A stretch of DNA of 48,743 nucleotides from Candidatus Gastranaerophilales bacterium. GTDB lineage: Bacteria; Cyanobacteriota; Vampirovibrionia; Gastranaerophilales; Gastranaerophilaceae. Below the pieces are notes generated by a model. The model saw nothing but the letters and a program-made list of their open reading frames with translations. It made no database searches and was not told the DNA's origin. Below are positions 17,741-26,285 of this stretch, piece by piece. The stretch's first letter is position 1. Each line of letters begins with the position of its first letter. The position numbers and the translations under genes are program-made. The stretch is taken from assembly GCA_947588755.1 (NCBI GenBank), contig CANPZB010000008.1:1-48743 (forward strand), in the 5' to 3' direction.

Positions 17741-18910
17741 TTAATCAAAAATTTTCTTTACAAGTACCGAGCAGATTGCAGGGACTGCCGAAACTAGCAG
17801 AAGTACGTTTGTAATGCCGTAATGCTCAGCACCGAAGCCTAAAAATGACATTATAATTGCTACAACTCCCCATGAAAAACCGTTAATAAATCCTGATATA
17901 ATACTTTTATACTCAGGCAGAACATTTTGTGCAGTCACCATAATGACAGGAGTCGCCATCATTGTCACAAATCCCGCCGTAACGAAAACCGCCAAAGAGA
18001 ACAAGGGGAAAATTTTGTATGTTAAAACGAACATTATCATAAGCGGCAGCGTGGAAATCATGGAAATATACAACACTTTATCTGAGCCGATTTTTTTCTC
18101 AGCCTTACTGCTGAAAAGTGAACCCAAACCGCCTGCAAATATAAATAAAAACAGTGCCGTACCGATATAAAACGGAGTATATCCCATATCTTTCCACAAA
18201 AACGGAAGTAAAATAAAACACGATGATGTAATAACAGTCTTTAGCATTGCTATAACATTCAGAATAATGAGTTTATTATTGGTTAAAATATCTTTAAAAG
18301 CGGATTTAAAGTTTATTTTTGTGATTTTATCCGAACATTCGGACAATTTCGGCACAAAATAAAACATAATTAATGCCCAAAATATACCTGCAAATGTCAT
18401 CAAAAACATTTTATCCATGCCTAAAAACTGGGTAATAGCCGACGATACGACAGGGCCGAGAGAATATCCCAATGTCCCTGCCGCAATAAAGACGGCCATA
18501 ATTTTACCGGTATCTTTTTTATCATTTGATGCAAAATACGAAGCAAGCCCCAAAGCCTGCGGATGAAAAAGACTCGAACCGATACTGCCTAAAATTATAA
18601 ACGGCAAAAGTATTGATATATGTGATGCATTTGTCGATAAAGGTATAAATACGGAAGAAAGAATAAGCCCCCAGAAAATAAAAGACCTTTTAGAAATATT
18701 ATCGGCAAAATATCCGAAAATCGGCTGCAAAAGTGATGAGAATATATGCGAAACAGTAAGTATCACAGCGGCAATTCCCATTGAAATCCCTATTTTTGCG
18801 GCAATAAACGGCATTATGGGGTTTAAAATCCCTGTGTAAACATCATTTATAAAATGAGCACCGCTCAACCAAAAAAGGGGGCGGTTTTCTTTAGTGTAAT
18901 TACTGTTCAT
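17741..18910 (-). CDS. MFS transporter, fosmidomycin-resistance (Fsr)-like
   Basis: The protein of about 389 residues has twelve predicted helices. Early signatures are the FWLSGAHFINDVYTGIL start and FGYFADNISKR between helices 2 and 3 (the MFS loop); GSIGSSLFHPQALGLAS follows. These resemble the Fsr efflux group, although the substrate here is unknown. ATG 18910 (MNSNYTKENRP) is chosen over the TTG at 18976, which would add 22 residues and overlap lgt. It follows lgt and is probably in the same transcript. Confidence 0.85.
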   Translation of the reverse strand: MNSNYTKENRPLFWLSGAHFINDVYTGILNPIMPFIAAKIGISMGIAAVILTVSHIFSSLLQPIFGYFADNISKRSFIFWGLILSSVFIPLSTNASHISILLPFIILGSIGSSLFHPQALGLASYFASNDKKDTGKIMAVFIAAGTLGYSLGPVVSSAITQFLGMDKMFLMTFAGIFWALIMFYFVPKLSECSDKITKINFKSAFKDILTNNKLIILNVIAMLKTVITSSCFILLPFLWKDMGYTPFYIGTALFLFIFAGGLGSLFSSKAEKKIGSDKVLYISMISTLPLMIMFVLTYKIFPLFSLAVFVTAGFVTMMATPVIMVTAQNVLPEYKSIISGFINGFSWGVVAIIMSFLGFGAEHYGITNVLLLVSAVPAICSVLVKKIFD

Positions 18911-18948
18911 AACAAGCTTATTTAAAGATAAAAACGAGAAAAAAGCAA

Positions 18949-19734
18949 TTAACTTCTTTTTTCGCTTAACAGACAAAAAGCAGACACTAAAGCCGACAAA
19001 GCCAGAAAAACCGAAACAATTTGTGCTATCGGAAAGTTATAAATATTTAAAGCACTGTCAATCCTGATATTTTCAACGGCTATTCTTGCCAGAGAATAAA
19101 GAAAAATGTACAAACAAGTTACAATTCCGGGGGTTTTGCTTAATTTTTTAAATAAACAGAGCAGCAAAATAAATATTAAAAAATCCAGTATACTTTCATA
19201 CAGAAATGTAGGATGAAAATATTCATAACCCGCGAATTCCAAAGGCCTGTTAATCGGCGGAATATAAAGTTTCCAGGGCAAATCACAAGGGACACCAAAT
19301 GCTTCCGAGTTAAAGAAGTTTCCCCATCTGCCTATACTTTGTGCCAGTGCCGCACCGCAAAAGCAAACATCACAAACTTTCGCAAAACTCATTTTGTATA
19401 AACGGGATAAAAAAAACAATGCTAAAAATCCCGTAATAATCATACCGTGTACGGACAAACCGCCTTCCCGAAAATAAAAAATTTCAACGGGATGTGCAAA
19501 ATAATATCCGAAATTTAAAAAACAATAATATAACCTTGCCCCGACAAGTCCCAAAATTATCAGATAAGGTGCAAAATCAATAATACATTCGGCTTTATCT
19601 TTGTCATAAAACTTTTTGTAAAGAAAATATGCACAGTACACCCCTACCAGTACCGAAAAAGCAAGCACTATGCCGTAATTATATACCGGTAAACCGAAAA
19701 GAGTAAAAGCTGTATCACCGGGAGAACTAAACAT
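18949..19734 (-). CDS. lgt: Prolipoprotein diacylglyceryl transferase Lgt
   Basis: Lgt attaches diacylglyceryl to the lipobox cysteine of prolipoproteins in the inner membrane. The 261-residue, seven-helix protein carries the signature IGRWGNFFNSEAFG and the REGGLSVHGMI segment with the essential His. It lies 2 nt after the gene for a TPR lipoprotein, which would itself be a substrate. The Tat lipoprotein at 46845 is another likely client. Confidence 0.97.
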   Translation of the reverse strand: MFSSPGDTAFTLFGLPVYNYGIVLAFSVLVGVYCAYFLYKKFYDKDKAECIIDFAPYLIILGLVGARLYYCFLNFGYYFAHPVEIFYFREGGLSVHGMIITGFLALFFLSRLYKMSFAKVCDVCFCGAALAQSIGRWGNFFNSEAFGVPCDLPWKLYIPPINRPLEFAGYEYFHPTFLYESILDFLIFILLLCLFKKLSKTPGIVTCLYIFLYSLARIAVENIRIDSALNIYNFPIAQIVSVFLALSALVSAFCLLSEKRS

Positions 19735-19736
19735 AT

Positions 19737-20342
19737 TTACGAATGCACATCCCCGTCAGTTTCGTATTTTTGTGATAATTCTTTCAATTCATCTATTTTT
19801 TCTTCAACATCTTTTCTGTCAGCAGCCTGAGTATTTTTTTCAAGATATTTTTCGTAATTACCGATTGCGGAATTTATTGCGGATACAACGGCACCTTTGT
19901 CACTGTCAGAAAGTTCAAAATCTTGATTTGCTTCATCATCCGAGGTTTTTTCTTCAATTTCGCGTTTTTCAAACGTACCGTCCGCCGCGGCTTTTATATC
20001 TCCGCTGATAATATCTTTTGCCAGATTTTCCTGACATACGGCAAGTGAATAATATGTGTCGGCAAAATCAGGATTTAACTTCGCCGCTTCCGAATAAGCA
20101 GCTGCCGCATTAGCATAATCCTCAGCTTTTGTATATGCTACCGCGAGATTATATCTTGTTTCAAAAACCGAACCGTCAAGGTCAATACTTGATTTAAGCC
20201 TTTCTATCGCCGCCTGATAATCCCCCGCGTCCATAAATTCTTTGGCTTTATTGTTCAACTCCTGAACGGCAAAATTATTTATACATGCCGTCGTAACTAC
20301 GGAAATAAATAACACGCTTACAAGCAAAAGTGCTTTTTTCAT
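19737..20342 (-). CDS. TPR lipoprotein
   Basis: The 201-residue product has a hydrophobic leader ending VVTTAC, an imperfect lipobox with Cys20, then two or three TPRs (residues about 26-110, such as TRYNLAVAYTKAEDYANAAAAYSEAA). An acidic helical tail follows. Lipidation is supported by adjacency to lgt, but the Thr at -3 is unusual. A GAGGATAG ribosome site precedes the ATG. It is the first gene of the lipoprotein-lgt-MFS unit and diverges from the long operon starting at 20459. Confidence 0.82.
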   Translation of the reverse strand: MKKALLLVSVLFISVVTTACINNFAVQELNNKAKEFMDAGDYQAAIERLKSSIDLDGSVFETRYNLAVAYTKAEDYANAAAAYSEAAKLNPDFADTYYSLAVCQENLAKDIISGDIKAAADGTFEKREIEEKTSDDEANQDFELSDSDKGAVVSAINSAIGNYEKYLEKNTQAADRKDVEEKIDELKELSQKYETDGDVHS

Positions 20343-20401
20343 GATATAACTATCCTCATGTTAAGTGGTTGTAAAACTAATTATAAATTAATCATTAACA
20401 T

Positions 20402-20431
20402 TTGGCAAATTTTATAAATTTAAGTTACAAT
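20402..20431 (+). promoter_or_regulatory. Promoter of the 20459-27479 operon
   Basis: TTGGCA (20402-20407) and TACAAT (20426-20431) are 18 bp apart. The AAGGAG ribosome site of the first gene lies at 20447-20452. Confidence 0.5.
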
Positions 20432-20458
20432 ATTAACATAAAATATAAGGAGTAAAAT

Positions 20459-20743
20459 ATGTCAGAAAAAGTTGTTAATTTAGGAGCAAAACGGGGCAAT
20501 AAACCCGAGAAAAAAGAACACTCCGCCGAAAAACACAAAGATGACAAAAATGATGAACTTGTATATTGCAGTTTTTGCAACAGACCAAACACTCAAGTTC
20601 TTAAAATGGTACAAGGCCCCGGCGTTAATATTTGTTCCGAATGTGCAATGATTGCCGTTCAGTATCTCATTTTGAACGACAGAATGCCCTCGGCAGAAGC
20701 ACAACAAATTCTTGATGCATTTTGGGGTAAAGCTAAAAGATGA
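20459..20743 (+). CDS. Stand-alone ClpX-type C4 zinc-finger protein
   Basis: The 94-residue product has a Lys-rich, probably disordered N-terminus (1-34). It is followed by a ClpX N-terminal zinc-binding domain: CSFC (37-40) and, 18 residues later, CSEC, then a dimerisation-type helix ending in GKAKR. In ClpX this domain dimerises and recruits substrates and adaptors; here no AAA+ ATPase follows. The stop overlaps the next start (ATGA). It may act as an adaptor or competitor for ClpX. Confidence 0.88.
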   Translation: MSEKVVNLGAKRGNKPEKKEHSAEKHKDDKNDELVYCSFCNRPNTQVLKMVQGPGVNICSECAMIAVQYLILNDRMPSAEAQQILDAFWGKAKR

Positions 20744-22332
20744 TAAAAGACAATTTTGCATGCGACAAATTAAACAAAGAACTTAACCTTTTTGAAATAA
20801 AAGCGGAAATTAATTCCGTTTTGTCGAAACTCAAAGGCATAAAAGACCCTGAAAATTATGAAATACATTACAGAAAGCTTGATGCACAAAGCGACAAAAG
20901 TCTTATTGTAAAACTTTTGTTCAAAGAGATTTCCGATGTTCAACAAAACGGTACGATTTTAAAATATTTATTAAAACGCTATGCCTCTCCCGAGGAATTA
21001 ACCGACAAACTCTGGTCAATAGTAAAAAGCGGAATAAGCTCCAATAAAGTTAAAATTTTTGCTCTGGATTTATTGCGTGATACAGACTCTCAATGGAATT
21101 ACGACGAAAGTTGCGATTATCTGGAAAATCCCGATGAATTTGTCGATGAGGACACAAAAAAGTTATTGGAAAACGCAATTTTAAATCCTGAAGTACAAAT
21201 TGATTTTTTGGATTTCATAAATTCACTTCCCGATAACGATAAAATTATATTGCTGGACTCGCTCGGTCAGGATTATTCAAAAGATGAACTGGCAAATGTA
21301 TTAATTCCCGTTTTTCTGTCGCAGCCTGACTCGCAAACAGGGAAAAAAGCTCTGGAAATCCTCGGCAATTCAAAATCCGCACTCGCATATCATGCCCTGA
21401 ACACATCAATGGAAATTGTCCCCGAACATCTTAAACAGGCCGTAAAGAAAAACATTTCCACACTTAAACTTGCGGGTATAAGAAACGACAATTCGGTGGA
21501 ATTTTATCGCGAGATTTTAAAAAATTCCAAGCCCTATAAATTCTGTCTTACATATCCTGACGGACAAGGTAACACTCCGATAATTATGTCAAGAATAAAT
21601 AACAACGGAAAAGTTCAATTTGTAGCGGTTGTAATTAATGACTATTACGGAATAAGAGACTGTTTCGGATTTAACGAAATTGCACCCTTTGAATGTAATA
21701 CCATTATTGAAAAATTTTACCAAAACGAAAAGCAGGTTGATTTATCACCCGAAGTCATCAAGTTTTTACTGCTTCAGGGAGAATTGATATCCCATAAAAA
21801 TAACAATTCAAAAATGTCTTATGAATACATTTGCTGGAAAAATATTCTTGCAGACATTGAACCGTCCGATAATGATATTGAAAAAACTTTGAAAGATAAT
21901 TTTGTACCCCGAAATATTTCTAAAGATATTCTTACCGAAATTAATCACTATGATTTTATGTGTCACTGGTTTCTTGACGAAAACTACAGCGACGAATACG
22001 AAGAATTTCTGGAAGAAATTAAAAAATCGTCCCCAGAAAACTACGACTCCGTAATTGATAATCATCTTTTAAAAATATTTTATGAAAAAGAATACAACAT
22101 TTGGGCAAAACGGCTTTTGACAACCGCTTACATAAAATTAAAAGAAGAACTGACATCTCAGGCTCAAAACCTTTACAGCCTTTATAATGATGAAGAAATG
22201 TTTGCCGAGTTTTTAAGAAATATACTCAGGACAAGCATATATCAGTATTTTTACAAAATGAGAAATGAAAATAACGATTATAACGCGATAATAACTCAAA
22301 TAGAAAAAATATGGGTGGCTGCGGATGAATAA
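20740..22332 (+). CDS. Large helical-repeat protein, function unknown
   Basis: The 530-residue protein has no family that I recognise. Residues about 15-240 look like HEAT-type helical pairs (LIVKLLFKEISD, VKIFALDLLRD, GKKALEILGNSKSALAYHALN). A central block (about 260-330) with QFVAVVINDYYGIRDCFGFNE seems to be a separate alpha/beta domain. The C-terminus is again helical and acidic. There are no membrane segments. It is coupled at both ends: ATGA with the zinc-finger gene and an 8-nt overlap with ruvX. Confidence 0.75.
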   Translation: MIKDNFACDKLNKELNLFEIKAEINSVLSKLKGIKDPENYEIHYRKLDAQSDKSLIVKLLFKEISDVQQNGTILKYLLKRYASPEELTDKLWSIVKSGISSNKVKIFALDLLRDTDSQWNYDESCDYLENPDEFVDEDTKKLLENAILNPEVQIDFLDFINSLPDNDKIILLDSLGQDYSKDELANVLIPVFLSQPDSQTGKKALEILGNSKSALAYHALNTSMEIVPEHLKQAVKKNISTLKLAGIRNDNSVEFYREILKNSKPYKFCLTYPDGQGNTPIIMSRINNNGKVQFVAVVINDYYGIRDCFGFNEIAPFECNTIIEKFYQNEKQVDLSPEVIKFLLLQGELISHKNNNSKMSYEYICWKNILADIEPSDNDIEKTLKDNFVPRNISKDILTEINHYDFMCHWFLDENYSDEYEEFLEEIKKSSPENYDSVIDNHLLKIFYEKEYNIWAKRLLTTAYIKLKEELTSQAQNLYSLYNDEEMFAEFLRNILRTSIYQYFYKMRNENNDYNAIITQIEKIWVAADE

Positions 22333-22726
22333 AATAATGGCACTCGACATAGGCACAAAACGAATAGGTATTGCATTGAGTGATTTTTTGCATATAATTG
22401 CGAACGGATATTCCTGCATTGACAGAAATCCTGAAAACGAAGCCTTAGCGAAAATAGAACAAATCGCGAAAGAAAATAAGGTGGAAATAATTGTTGCGGG
22501 TTTGCCCGTAAATATGGACGGTTCCCATGGCAAACAGGCGGAAGATTGTGAAAATTTCGCTTCAAAGATAAAGGGGTACAAAATTATTTTTGAAGATGAA
22601 CGGCTGACTTCCGAACAGGCAGAAGAAAATTTAAAGCAAAGGAAAAAAGATTTCAGAAAAAATAAAGGACTTGTAGATATTGAAAGTGCCCGTATAATAC
22701 TTGAACAATATCTCTCAGGAACTTAA
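22325..22726 (+). CDS. ruvX: Putative Holliday junction resolvase / pre-16S rRNA nuclease RuvX (YqgF)
   Basis: The 133-residue RNase H-fold nuclease shows ALDIGTKRIGIALSD (catalytic Asp), VEIIVAGLPVNMDGS, FEDERLTS (catalytic Glu) and a late Asp in GLVDIESARIIL. YqgF is linked to 16S rRNA 5' maturation and was also proposed as a junction resolvase. It overlaps the upstream gene by 8 nt and is followed by a DUF1292 gene, an order also known from Bacillus (yrrK-yrzB). Confidence 0.95.
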   Translation: MNKIMALDIGTKRIGIALSDFLHIIANGYSCIDRNPENEALAKIEQIAKENKVEIIVAGLPVNMDGSHGKQAEDCENFASKIKGYKIIFEDERLTSEQAEENLKQRKKDFRKNKGLVDIESARIILEQYLSGT

Positions 22727-22757
22727 TAATTTACAAACAACAAAAGGAGACATTACT

Positions 22758-23027
22758 ATGGCAGACGAAGAACAAATTATTGAAACTGTTGATGAAGCAG
22801 GCAATGTTATCAAATTTGAACTCTACGATATTGTAGAAGTTGACGAAAAAGAATATGCTTTATTAATTCCGGCCGAAGCTCAACCGGGCGAAGAAGATGA
22901 ACTTGTATTAATGCGTTTAACAAAAGACGGCGATGATTATTTATTTGAAACAATAGAAGATGATGCCGAATTTGACAAAGTTGCGGCTTATGTGGAAAGT
23001 TTAGACGAAGAAGCAGAGGAAGAATAA
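22758..23027 (+). CDS. DUF1292 family acidic protein
   Basis: The 89-residue protein, counted from MADEEQIIE, is strongly acidic and resembles the YrzB/DUF1292 family: DEAGNVIKFELYDIVEVDEKEYALLIP followed by ELVLMRL and an acidic tail. The frame is open back to 22701, but AAGGAG at 22744-22749 marks ATG 22758. Function is unknown. The ruvX-DUF1292 neighbourhood is conserved in Firmicutes. Confidence 0.9.
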   Translation: MADEEQIIETVDEAGNVIKFELYDIVEVDEKEYALLIPAEAQPGEEDELVLMRLTKDGDDYLFETIEDDAEFDKVAAYVESLDEEAEEE

Positions 23028-23028
23028 C

Positions 23029-24393
23029 TTGTTTGAGAAATTTACCGAAAAAGCAATAAATGTAGTAAGCACATCACAGGAAATCGCAAACGGTTTCGGC
23101 TCAAAACAGGTTTGTCCGGAACATATTTTGCTGGCACTTTTACGCGAAGCAAAAGGGATTTCGCTAAAAATATTTAAGTCTTACGATATAACTTACGAAA
23201 AGTTGGAAAGAAACATTATTAAAGACCACAAAATACTTAACGGTACAAACGGGTCTGAAACTCTTTCCTTCAGCAACGAAAGCAAAGAAATCCTGAAAAA
23301 ATCGTTAGATTTGGCGAACAAATCGGGAAATCCCACAATACTTTACGAGCATTTATTTCTTTCGGTAATAAGTGATAAAAAATCAACAAATGTCAAAGCC
23401 TTGGAAAATTTGGGATTTGACATGTACAAGTCAAAAAATTTGCTTGAAAAACTCGTTCAAAAGAAAACAAAAAAGATGTATCATCCGGAAATTGATGATA
23501 ACAAGGACATTGACAATCCGAATGCAAATCCCGTTGACACCATTTTTGATAATGAAGAAACAGCCAAATTGTTTAGTAAAGCGGCAGTTAAGTTATCCGC
23601 ATCAAATTACGAAATTATGGGTACTGAACAAATAATTGCATCCATACTTGAAGATAAAGACTCGCAGCTTTCGCAAATTTTGTCGCAAAACGGCATTACG
23701 GAAGAAAAATTTAATGAAAAACTTGAAAAAATAAGTTCCAGACAATCCGAATACGAAGACAGACAAATAATATTTACGCCAAACGCTTTCAGAGCAATGA
23801 ATTTAGCATTACAAACGGCGAAAGAACTCGGTTCTTCGGTTGTTCTGCCCGAACATATTGTACTCGGGCTTTTAAAAACCAAACGCGGAGTAGCTTATGA
23901 TATATTTAAAGAATTAAAAGTTATTGATGATGATTTGGCACACAGTATAATTAAACCGATAGAAAAACAAATGCCCGAAACTCTTACTATCTTGCGTCTT
24001 GCCAAAGAAGAAGCCAGACGTCTCGGAAGAAATATTGTCGGTACCGAAATGTTTTTGCTAGGGATAATCGGTGAAGCGACGGGAGTGGGTGCAAAGGTAC
24101 TTAACGAACTTGAAATCAATATCAAAGATGCGAGAAAAACCGTTGAAAATTTAATAGGCTTCGGCGATGAATATTTTGAAACCGAAATTATATTCACAAA
24201 ACGGGCAAAAAGAGTTCTTGAAACAGCCTGGGAATTGGCAAAAAAAGATAACAAGACTAAAATAGAATCCTCTCACATGCTTGCTGCTTTAACGACCGAA
24301 CCCGACAGCCTTGCTATGAAAGCACTGGAACAACTCGGTGTTGATGCCGTTGAGATTAAAGAGGGTATTAAAAAATACAACAGACCGGATTAA
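23029..24393 (+). CDS. Protein made of three ClpC/ClpA N-domains without AAA+ modules
   Basis: The 454-residue product is built from six Clp_N half-repeats, that is three double domains. They lie at about 2-65, 78-140, 172-236, 245-312, 315-375 and 384-450. Typical elements recur: FTEKAINVV, PEHILLALL, NIVGTEMFLLGII and SSHMLAALTTEP. No Walker motifs occur, so it is not an unfoldase. In ClpC these domains bind substrates and adaptors such as MecA. The start is a TTG one base after the DUF1292 stop, supported by AGAGGA just upstream and by FEKFTEKA being the family's usual start. Confidence 0.9.
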   Translation: MFEKFTEKAINVVSTSQEIANGFGSKQVCPEHILLALLREAKGISLKIFKSYDITYEKLERNIIKDHKILNGTNGSETLSFSNESKEILKKSLDLANKSGNPTILYEHLFLSVISDKKSTNVKALENLGFDMYKSKNLLEKLVQKKTKKMYHPEIDDNKDIDNPNANPVDTIFDNEETAKLFSKAAVKLSASNYEIMGTEQIIASILEDKDSQLSQILSQNGITEEKFNEKLEKISSRQSEYEDRQIIFTPNAFRAMNLALQTAKELGSSVVLPEHIVLGLLKTKRGVAYDIFKELKVIDDDLAHSIIKPIEKQMPETLTILRLAKEEARRLGRNIVGTEMFLLGIIGEATGVGAKVLNELEINIKDARKTVENLIGFGDEYFETEIIFTKRAKRVLETAWELAKKDNKTKIESSHMLAALTTEPDSLAMKALEQLGVDAVEIKEGIKKYNRPD

Positions 24394-24395
24394 AT

Positions 24396-25727
24396 ATGAA
24401 CATTAACGAAAAAGTCGAAAATTTTTTAAAAGAATACAATCTGTTAAAAAAGAATAACACTCTTTTAGTGGCATTTTCCGGCGGTTATGACTCAATGTGC
24501 CTGTTACATATCATTAATCTGTTATCAGGTAAATACGGATTTAAAATTACCGCAATACACTTGAACCACAATTGGCGTGGCAGTGAAAGCGACAAAGAAG
24601 AATTAAACTGCAAGAAATTCGCTGAAATTAATAACATAGAATTTTACAGCGAAATACTTTCATCTGAAATTCCGCATAATGAAACAAGTGCAAGAAATGC
24701 GAGGTACGATTTTTTCAAAAAGTGTGCCGAAAAATTTAACAGCGAATGTGTGCTTACGGCACATAATGCCGATGACAATGCGGAAACGGTGCTTTACAGA
24801 ATTATTAAAGGTACCGGTACTTCAGGGCTTGAAGGGATTAAAGCACACAGAGGGATTTTTTACAGACCCCTGCTTAAAGTTACAAGACAGGAAATTGAAA
24901 AATATTGCGGACAAAATGGTCTAAATCCCAATAAAGACAGTTCAAATTACGATACTAAATACAGACGTAATTACATCAGGCACAAAATATTTCCGCTTCT
25001 GGAAAAAATTAATCCCGACTGCAAAAATGCAATTAATTCGCTTTCAAATATCGCATCAACGGAAAATCAATACTTTGACGGTGAAATTAAAGAATATATT
25101 CTCACACTCGATAATTCAATTTCCGCAAAACAATTTGATAAATTGGCTCTCCCCGTAAAACAACGTATAATAATGCAGATTTACAAGGATTTTAACCTGA
25201 CTTACGACAAAGAGAATATTGAATATTTACTTGATTTTATAACGGAAAACAAAAAATCAAAATCAGGTAAAATCTGCTCAATCACCGATAATTTATGGCT
25301 TTTTAGCTCCGAAAAAGAAATAAAACTCATTACCGAAAATAAACAGACTAAAATGCTTACAAGAATTGACGGATGCGGAGAATATAATCTGGGGAATTGC
25401 ACATTCAGCATACAACCTTATACCGAAAAAACTTCATTTCCGGATGATAAGTCCAATACGGCTTTTGTAAATTTTGACGGTTATGAAATTAAATTTGTAC
25501 TGCGAAACCGATGTGACGGTGATTTTATATGTCCGCTGGGGATTTCGGGGAAACAAAAGCTGAAAAAATATCTTAATAACAAAAAAGTTCCCAACTACCG
25601 CAAAGAAAAACTTTTATTTTTATGTAAAGGGAATGAGGTTTTGTGGGCTCCGTCTCTTGGGATAAGCGAAAAAATAAAAGTAAAAAATAACCCGACACAT
25701 GAACTTAAACTTATAAGAAATAAATGA
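24396..25727 (+). CDS. tilS: tRNA(Ile)-lysidine synthase TilS
   Basis: TilS converts C34 of the CAU-anticodon isoleucine tRNA to lysidine so that it reads AUA. The 443-residue protein has the PP-loop FSGGYDSMCLLH, AIHLNHNWRGSESD, TAHNADDNAETVLYRI and the C-terminal TilS domain with KKYLNNKKVPNYRKEK. It sits between the Clp_N gene and hpt; tilS-hpt pairing is common in bacteria. A CAU tRNA lies at 41596, but whether it is this enzyme's substrate cannot be told. Confidence 0.96.
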   Translation: MNINEKVENFLKEYNLLKKNNTLLVAFSGGYDSMCLLHIINLLSGKYGFKITAIHLNHNWRGSESDKEELNCKKFAEINNIEFYSEILSSEIPHNETSARNARYDFFKKCAEKFNSECVLTAHNADDNAETVLYRIIKGTGTSGLEGIKAHRGIFYRPLLKVTRQEIEKYCGQNGLNPNKDSSNYDTKYRRNYIRHKIFPLLEKINPDCKNAINSLSNIASTENQYFDGEIKEYILTLDNSISAKQFDKLALPVKQRIIMQIYKDFNLTYDKENIEYLLDFITENKKSKSGKICSITDNLWLFSSEKEIKLITENKQTKMLTRIDGCGEYNLGNCTFSIQPYTEKTSFPDDKSNTAFVNFDGYEIKFVLRNRCDGDFICPLGISGKQKLKKYLNNKKVPNYRKEKLLFLCKGNEVLWAPSLGISEKIKVKNNPTHELKLIRNK

Positions 25728-25736
25728 GGAATTACA

Positions 25737-26270
25737 ATGAAATATAACACTGAAAACATAAAAATACTGTATGACGAAGTAACCGTTCAGGAAAAAATTA
25801 AATCAATGGCTGCGGAAATGAACAATTTTTACAAAGGTGAAGAAATCGTTGCTATATGTGTTTTGAAAGGTGCTGTAATGTTTGCCGCAGATTTGGTAAA
25901 AAACCTAGACATGCCAGTAAAAATGGAATTTATAAGACTTTCCAGCTACAACGGGACTACACAAACAACGGGAAAAGTCAGAGCCGTAGACATTACTCTG
26001 CCTGACCTGAACGATAAAAATGTTCTGATTATTGAAGATATAGTAGACAAAGGATATACGGCAAAATTTTTGGTAGATTTTATAAACTGCAATTTTAAAG
26101 TAAAAACTTTAAAATTTGCTTCACTTCTGGATAAAAAAATTGCGAGAATAATTGATATTGAACCTGATTACTACGGGTTTGAAATTGACGATAAATTTAT
26201 TGTGGGCTACGGCTTGGATTACGATGAATATTTCCGTAACCTCAGATATATAGGGTATATTGATAAATAA
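25737..26270 (+). CDS. hpt: Hypoxanthine phosphoribosyltransferase
   Basis: The purine-salvage enzyme joins hypoxanthine or guanine to PRPP. The 177-residue protein has the family plan: AICVLKGAVMFAADL, LSSYNGTTQTTGKV (flexible loop), and the PRPP motif VLIIEDIVDKGYTAKF, in which KGY replaces the more common TGL/TGK. DEYFRNLRYIGYID is the usual C-terminus. GAGGA precedes the ATG. It lies 9 nt after tilS. Confidence 0.94.
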   Translation: MKYNTENIKILYDEVTVQEKIKSMAAEMNNFYKGEEIVAICVLKGAVMFAADLVKNLDMPVKMEFIRLSSYNGTTQTTGKVRAVDITLPDLNDKNVLIIEDIVDKGYTAKFLVDFINCNFKVKTLKFASLLDKKIARIIDIEPDYYGFEIDDKFIVGYGLDYDEYFRNLRYIGYIDK

Positions 26271-26285
26271 AATATCGGGGTTAAT

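Noticed and set aside
22701-22757. Longer start for the DUF1292 gene
   Set aside because: AAGGAG lies inside the extension and correctly precedes ATG 22758; the extra 19 residues do not match the family.
23029-24393. ClpC-type ATPase
   Set aside because: Only Clp_N repeats are present; there is no Walker A or B motif anywhere in the 454 residues.
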